In this document: positions 59,419 to 64,000 of the stretch, one piece after another
Position numbering within the stretch: position 1 is the stretch's first letter
Layout of the letters: each line of letters opens with the position of its first letter
From: Halichondria panicea
Taxonomy: Eukaryota > Porifera > Demospongiae > Suberitida > Halichondriidae
Direction of reading: 5' to 3'
Assembly (NCBI RefSeq): GCF_963675165.1
Contig: NC_087386.1
Location: 1,352,931-1,416,930, forward strand
Length of the DNA stretch: 64,000 bases
Made by a program: the position numbers and the translations under genes
Notes under the pieces: model-generated
What the model was told of the DNA's origin: nothing
Seen by the model: the letters and a program-made list of their open reading frames with translations, nothing else
The model's database searches: none

Positions 59419-59498
59419 TGAAAGTCAACTGATTACGTCCATGTATAACAATTACACACTTAATTAACACATAATTATCTGTTTCACTGAACATTTTC

Positions 59499-60472
59499 TG
59501 AGGACCGTTTGCATATGTTTGAAATCCTGAAACAGTTGAAATGAACTGCTATATAAATATGTACGTGTGTATAAATTAATTATAATTATGTGTTTTGAAA
59601 TCACTTTCTTGAACGCAATTATTACATAGTAATATTAAGGCATAATTATGAAGTACGGTAAAAGCATTTCCTTTTGTCAGGTCCGACAGAAGAGACAGCA
59701 ACTTACACAAATGCAGCAGCACTGAAAATGTATATACACCGACAGTGACTGAATAATATTAATATAAGTCAAGTTATAATTATGCTTTCAACAAACAAAC
59801 ACTCAAGAGTTATATGGGCTTTCAAGTATATCGTGGAATATCCTCAAGCAGTACTATAGAGCTCTGCGTCTAGTCATGAGTCATAATTATAACTGATATA
59901 CTGATCTACATGGGGAATTTCTTTATATGCATATAGAACTTTTATCATGCAGCAGCAAGTGCAAAACATCTATTTCACAACAAATATTGCTCCCAAAGGT
60001 AATCAACAGTTGACCTAACACCTGATGAGAAACCTGAAAATCCAGCTACTAAACAGTCAGCTCTATATACATGTTCATTGTAGTGAAAGTCAACTGATTA
60101 CGTCCATGTATAACAATTATACACTTAACACATAGTTATCTGTTTCACCACAAATTTTATTATGTGAGGGATATTTTTTTGTTTTTGTTAAAGACCTGAT
60201 TGTGTGATAGACTGTCCATAGTATTAATAATTCATAGTATTAATTGTTAGCTGAAAAATTACAGCACTTGCTTCAGATCGAAATCACCTGAGAAAAACAA
60301 CTGTATAGTAAACATGACATCATGGGTATATACAGTAACCTGTGTACACTTATGTAACTCATTAGTAACACACCTATAATAATTATAATATGCTAGAAAT
60401 GCTCGTTTCTGTCTTTCTTGTACTTATATCAAAACATCAACTCTATTCTGCTCCCAGACAATTAGAAAATAA
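59499..60472. other. Third, truncated tandem unit and spacer
   Basis: 59499-60080 repeats the kinase 3' end and flank; at about 60080 it switches to the 3' flank of a transporter copy ('gtgaaagtcaactgattacg'). No transporter coding sequence is left. 60130-60472 is AT-rich without a gene. Confidence 0.7.
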
Positions 60473-60504
60473 CCGTGCTTTAGAAAGTTATTTCTAAAGC
60501 ACGG
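60473..60504. repeat. Perfect 14-bp hairpin
   Basis: ccgtgctttagaaa, loop gtta, tttctaaagcacgg: a perfect 14-bp stem with a 4-nt loop, without a following T-run. Isolated between transporter copies. Confidence 0.9.
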
Positions 60505-60559
60505 CCGGAACCGAGACTACTCCATGCAACCTCTTGACCACGTTCGGTATCGTAAAACT

Positions 60560-60687
60560 GTAACGCTATCTTTATCATTGAAACAAAAACTTAGCAGCAC
60601 ATTAGTTTATATAAGAAAAACAAGTAACGCTATCTTTATCATTGAAACAAAAACTTAGCAGCACATTAGTTTATATAAGAAAAACAA
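60560..60687. repeat. Two direct copies of a 64-bp unit upstream of POT copy 3
   Basis: Units 60560-60623 and 60624-60687 begin 'gtaacgctatctttatcatt' and contain 'agtttatataag', a TATA-like motif, so two TATA-like sequences precede the gene. A G16 run follows at about 60712-60727. Confidence 0.85.
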
Positions 60688-60800
60688 GTACAAGTTGCAT
60701 ACATGACAATGGGGGGGGGGGGGGGGTTAAATGTGCTACTAATTATATAGAAAACATAGTGATTAGATCTATAGAGCATCAGCTTGAAATAAGTGAAAGA

Positions 60801-62408
60801 ATGGACTCCACTAACAACAGCTCAAGGGACCATACAAAGCCAGTGATGAGAAAGAGATGCAAGTATCAAGTGAGGTGGTTCTATTCAAAAGGAGCATTTC
60901 TTGTTCTACTTTGGACTACACTTATCAGTGCACTTCTGGGATTTTATGTAACAAGTTTGGGACAAACTATCCTTTTAGGAACATTCGAGAAAAACGATTT
61001 ATCAATTGTATTCATAGCGCCGCCATTTTTAACTTTCCTTGCTATTCCATTCCTAGGATGGTTAGCAGATGCTAAGCTTGGAAACTACAGAGTCTTTAAA
61101 TTAAACTGCTTCTTATTACTAATTGGAACAATCTTCTGCTCCATTTATACTCTCTACTTTCCCATGCTAAACTCTGTTGCACTAAGATACACAAGTGCTG
61201 TCATTGTAGTGCTAGGATATGCAGTGGGTGCAGCAAGTATAGCAGTTTGCTTAATGATCGCCTTGCAGCTTGGTTTAGATCAAATGCCAGATGCTTCTTC
61301 CACTAACGTTTCAAGTTTCATCAGTTGGTTTGGGTTTTTAATCTTTCTTGGGTTCTGGATTTCTAACTGGTTATCGAATGCACTCATTTATTGCATACCG
61401 TTACTTTTGACAATCGACGATACTTTGAAAATGCAACTGTTTACCTTATATCCAGTAATATGTTTGGTAATTATTTATTCTTCAATGTTTTTGCTAGCTC
61501 CAAAATGGCTAATTATAGAACCAAAGTCGCCTAAAGCCATCAAAACCATCTACCAAGTTCTCAAGTTTGCAGCCAAGCACAAGGCTCCTATTTATCGCAG
61601 TGCTCTCACATACTGAGAGGAAGACATACCCTCTAGACTGGGCCTGGGGAAGACAAAATACGGTGGACCATTTTCTACAGAGCAAGTTCAAGATGTGGAA
61701 ACATTTCTACGAATACTTGTGATGTCTTTCCCAATATTCGTTATTTTAACAGCGGGTGGGAATATACTCATCAATTTCACGGTTGTTGATCAAGGGGTAA
61801 TATTTGATGCAATGCAATATCATCTTAATCCCAACATTACGAACTGTACATCAAGCATTGTATACAATTTTAGTTGCAACTTTTGGTGGAGTGGTATCGT
61901 TACAACAATTGTCTACGAGTTTGCATTATATCCATTCATAAGAAACAAAGTACCCAGCTCTATCCGACGAATTGGAGGTGCGGCTCTACTGTACATATTA
62001 CTGAATATTCTTAATTTGGCCATGCAATTCTATCCATATGCACGAGTATCAGTACTTTTCATGGGGGCTCTCAGTGGCTTCTTATCTGTACTCCTAATAA
62101 ACGGGATACTAGAATTTGTGTGTGCCCAGTCACCATACAACATGCGAGGACTTCTGACCGGCTACATAATATTTCTTGTACTTCTCTCAGTATCTGCCAA
62201 CTTTCTCATGAGATTTTTCCATTTTTTGATCTATAAACATTCGAAATATTACGTTATCCCTTCAATATCAACTGCACTGAGTGTGATTGGATTGGTCCTG
62301 TACTGCCTCCTGGCTCGCTGGTACAAGAGGAGAGTTAGAGATGAGGACTACAATGCACACAGAGTGGTGGAGGAGGTCTATGATCGATACCTCTCTCATG
62401 TACAGTAG
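60801..62408 (+). pseudogene. POT/SLC15-like transporter, copy 3 (one in-frame TGA)
   Basis: A 536-codon frame from ATG 60801 to 62408, interrupted by one TGA at 61614-61616 where the other copies have TGG (LTYWEED). Before and after it the frame is intact: YSKGAFLVLLWTTLISALLG, GWLADAKLGNYRVFKL, LQLGLDQMPDASSTNVSSFI, then EFVCAQSPYNMRGLLTGYI and the same tail YKRRVRDEDYNAHR. It differs from copies 1 and 2 at many residues in the membrane segments while the loops are conserved, so it is an older paralogue. The single lesion could be very recent, a polymorphism or an assembly error. Confidence 0.75.
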
Positions 62409-63084
62409 AGACAAGAATAACTATGCACCTATATAGTGAAAATCAACTGCCATACTGTTTCACCACAAGCTTAAATTTGGTTTCATTATGTGAGTGCTAT
62501 TTTCTTGTTCTACAGGTAGATTTGTTTGCGAATTCACTGTTTAGCTCATATTATTTTGCTGGTATTAAATTCTGCTCAAATTGTGAAATTAATGTTATTC
62601 ATAACGTTTCTAATTACTCGCAAGTGGTTTTAATGAGTTCATCGCAATTTCCAATTATCTGTGAGTACAGGGACTCATTTGCAGAAATAGCAGAAATTAA
62701 ATACTCGCGAAAATATGTCACCTTAAAATTAAGGTACTTTCATCTTGTTATGCCTCGAGGCGTAGCCGCACGAGGGATACTTGTTCACAAAGGAGGGGTA
62801 AGTATATAGCTATCATTAACAGCAACAAATGTAACACCAGCCCTGCATGGGAAGCATACAAATATTATGTCATTGCAAAACTGAAACATACGAAACATAA
62901 TTATTATTATTATACATCCTTATCAGAGTTGGGACAAGCATGTTGTTTGTTCACCAACAGCACATTACATCATTCATATCACAATTATAACAATTTTCCT
63001 GGAGGAACAGTTATAATTGGCTTCAAGCATCTGAAAAGAATAACTCCACTAACAGCAGCTCAAGAGTCAACCATAGTAATTAGT
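62409..63084. other. Spacer between POT copies 3 and 4
   Basis: Contains an open frame (62423-62809) that looks fortuitous. Within it, 'tgcctcgaggcgtagccgcacgagg' is a self-complementary GC-rich repeat. The 5' flank of copy 4 (from about 62920) resembles that of copy 1 ('tgtttgttcaccaacagcacatt'). Confidence 0.45.
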
Positions 63085-64000
63085 ATGAAACAAGTGATGG
63101 GAAAGAGGTGCAAGTATCAAGTGAGGTATTTCTATTCAAAAGGAGCATTTCTTGTTCTATTGTGGACTACACTTATCAGTGCAACTGTGGGGTCATATCA
63201 ATTTGGAGGAAGGCTCATCATAGGATCACATCGGAAGAATGTTTCTATAGTGCTCGTGGCACTATCATGTTTAACTTGTAGTACCATCCCACTGCTAGGG
63301 TGGTTAGCAGATGCTAAACTTGGAAACTACAGAGTATTTAAACTAAGCTGCTTTTTTTTACTAGTTGCAGCAATAGTCATTTCCATCAATGTTCTATGCT
63401 TTCCCATGCTAAACTCTGTTGCGCTACAGTACACAAGTGATGTCATCCTAGCACCAGTATTCGCAGTGAGTGCAGCAAGTACAGCAGTTTGCTTAATGAC
63501 AGCCTTACAGCTTGGTCTAGATCAAATGCCAGATGCTTCTTCCACTAACATTTCAAGTTTTATCAGTTGGTTTGTATTTTCAATTGTTTTTGGGTTCTGG
63601 ATTCCTGAGTTGCTATTGTATGCACTCCTTTATTGCACACATTCTTCGAGTCTCAACATTTCACAATTATTCAGCTTATTTCCAGTGACTTGTATGGTTA
63701 TCATTTGCTCTTCAATGTTTTTGTTAGCTCCAAAATGGCTAATTATAGAACCAAAGTCACCTCGAGCCCTCAAAACCATCTACCAAGTTCTCAAGTTTGC
63801 AGCCAAGCACAAGGCTCCTATTTATCGCAGTGCTCTCACATACTGGGAGGAAAATGTACCCTCTAGACTGGACCTGGGGAAGACAAAATATGGTGGACCA
63901 TTCACTACTGAGCAAGTAGAGGATGTGAAAATCTTCCTAAGAATACTTGTGACGTCTTTACCAATATTTATCATTTTAACAGCACGTGGGTATATGAATC
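63085..64000 (+). CDS. POT/SLC15-like transporter, copy 4 (5' part, runs off the window)
   Basis: Open from ATG 63085 (MKQVMGKRCKYQVRYFYSKG) to the last base, 305 codons, with no lesion. It has GWLADAKLGNYRVFKL, LQLGLDQMPDASSTNISSFI and YRSALTYWEENVPSRLDLGK. In the other copies the start corresponds to an upstream MDSTN. Here that segment is shifted by small indels ('ctccactaacagcagctcaa' without an in-frame ATG), so the internal ATG is chosen. TM regions diverge from copies 1-3. Confidence 0.7.
   Translation, partial: MKQVMGKRCKYQVRYFYSKGAFLVLLWTTLISATVGSYQFGGRLIIGSHRKNVSIVLVALSCLTCSTIPLLGWLADAKLGNYRVFKLSCFFLLVAAIVISINVLCFPMLNSVALQYTSDVILAPVFAVSAASTAVCLMTALQLGLDQMPDASSTNISSFISWFVFSIVFGFWIPELLLYALLYCTHSSSLNISQLFSLFPVTCMVIICSSMFLLAPKWLIIEPKSPRALKTIYQVLKFAAKHKAPIYRSALTYWEENVPSRLDLGKTKYGGPFTTEQVEDVKIFLRILVTSLPIFIILTARGYMN

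Larger units (their letters stand above)
53767..60080. repeat. Tandem segmental duplication, 2.87-kb unit, 2.2 copies
   Basis: Units start at 53767, 56641 and 59499, each with 'tgaggaccgtttgcatatg', which is the last 46 bp of the kinase exon. Each unit then has the kinase 3' flank, a MITE and a POT-like gene. The junctions at 56640/41 and 59498/99 have the same sequence ('gaacattttc|tgaggaccg'). The third unit stops after about 580 bp, before its transporter gene. Confidence 0.9.

Noticed and set aside
61614-61616. TGA as a selenocysteine codon
   Set aside because: The other copies have Trp (TGG) here and transporters of this kind are not selenoproteins; a simple nonsense change explains it.
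62423-62809. 128-codon plus-strand frame
   Set aside because: Runs from the 3' flank of transporter copy 3 through a GC-rich self-complementary repeat; composition and context are not gene-like.

Overview
The window is eukaryotic (animal) nuclear DNA: genes split by GT-AG introns of about 70-1000 bp, AT-rich spacers full of 'aattat' tracts, CA/GT microsatellites and many short inverted-repeat elements. A protein at 25.3-26.3 kb carries the cysteine-rich C-terminal domain of sponge 'short-chain collagen C4-like' proteins, so a sponge, most likely a demosponge, is the best guess. I cannot name the species. No tool was run; splice sites were read by eye and family names come from motif recognition.

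Layout. (1) 1-2872: end of an SLC2 (GLUT-type) sugar transporter gene with two successive, complete 3' terminal exons. (2) 3036-5148: an SLC37A4-like sugar-phosphate transporter in four exons (429 aa), convergent with a single-exon alpha-1,3-fucosyltransferase on the minus strand (5207-6403). (3) 6.6-34.8 kb: a segmental-duplication mosaic. It has three copies of the nucleoporin gene NUP35; the first two are broken and the third (29012-34803, 11 exons) is intact. Among them lie duplicate SLC37A4 exons (one split by a 28S rRNA fragment), stray exons of an ABCF ATPase and of UBR4, the sponge-type collagen-domain protein, and three copies of a small unrecognised signal-peptide/membrane protein gene. 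Each small gene has its own TATA box; two sit in the same NUP35 intron and the third lies in a partial duplicate of that block. (4) 35068-39171: NAMPT (14 exons, 470 aa), convergent with cytochrome c (minus strand, 3 exons, 109 aa). (5) 41.3-53.8 kb: a family of proteins with a degenerate Ras-like domain, a coiled coil and a protein kinase domain. One copy is full length, one lacks the GTPase part, and one is a decayed pseudogene lying beside a partial inverted NAMPT copy. A 1.56-kb terminal-inverted-repeat element lies between them. (6) 53.8-64.0 kb: a tandem array of four single-exon POT/SLC15-like transporters: one intact, one frameshifted, one with a single in-frame stop, one running off the window end.

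The main theme is recent local duplication followed by decay: several genes sit beside copies with distinct, identifiable lesions. The most novel items are the nested TATA-driven small gene family, the pseudoGTPase-coiled-coil-kinase fusion, the 28S rRNA fragment inside a transporter exon copy, and the large inverted-repeat elements.
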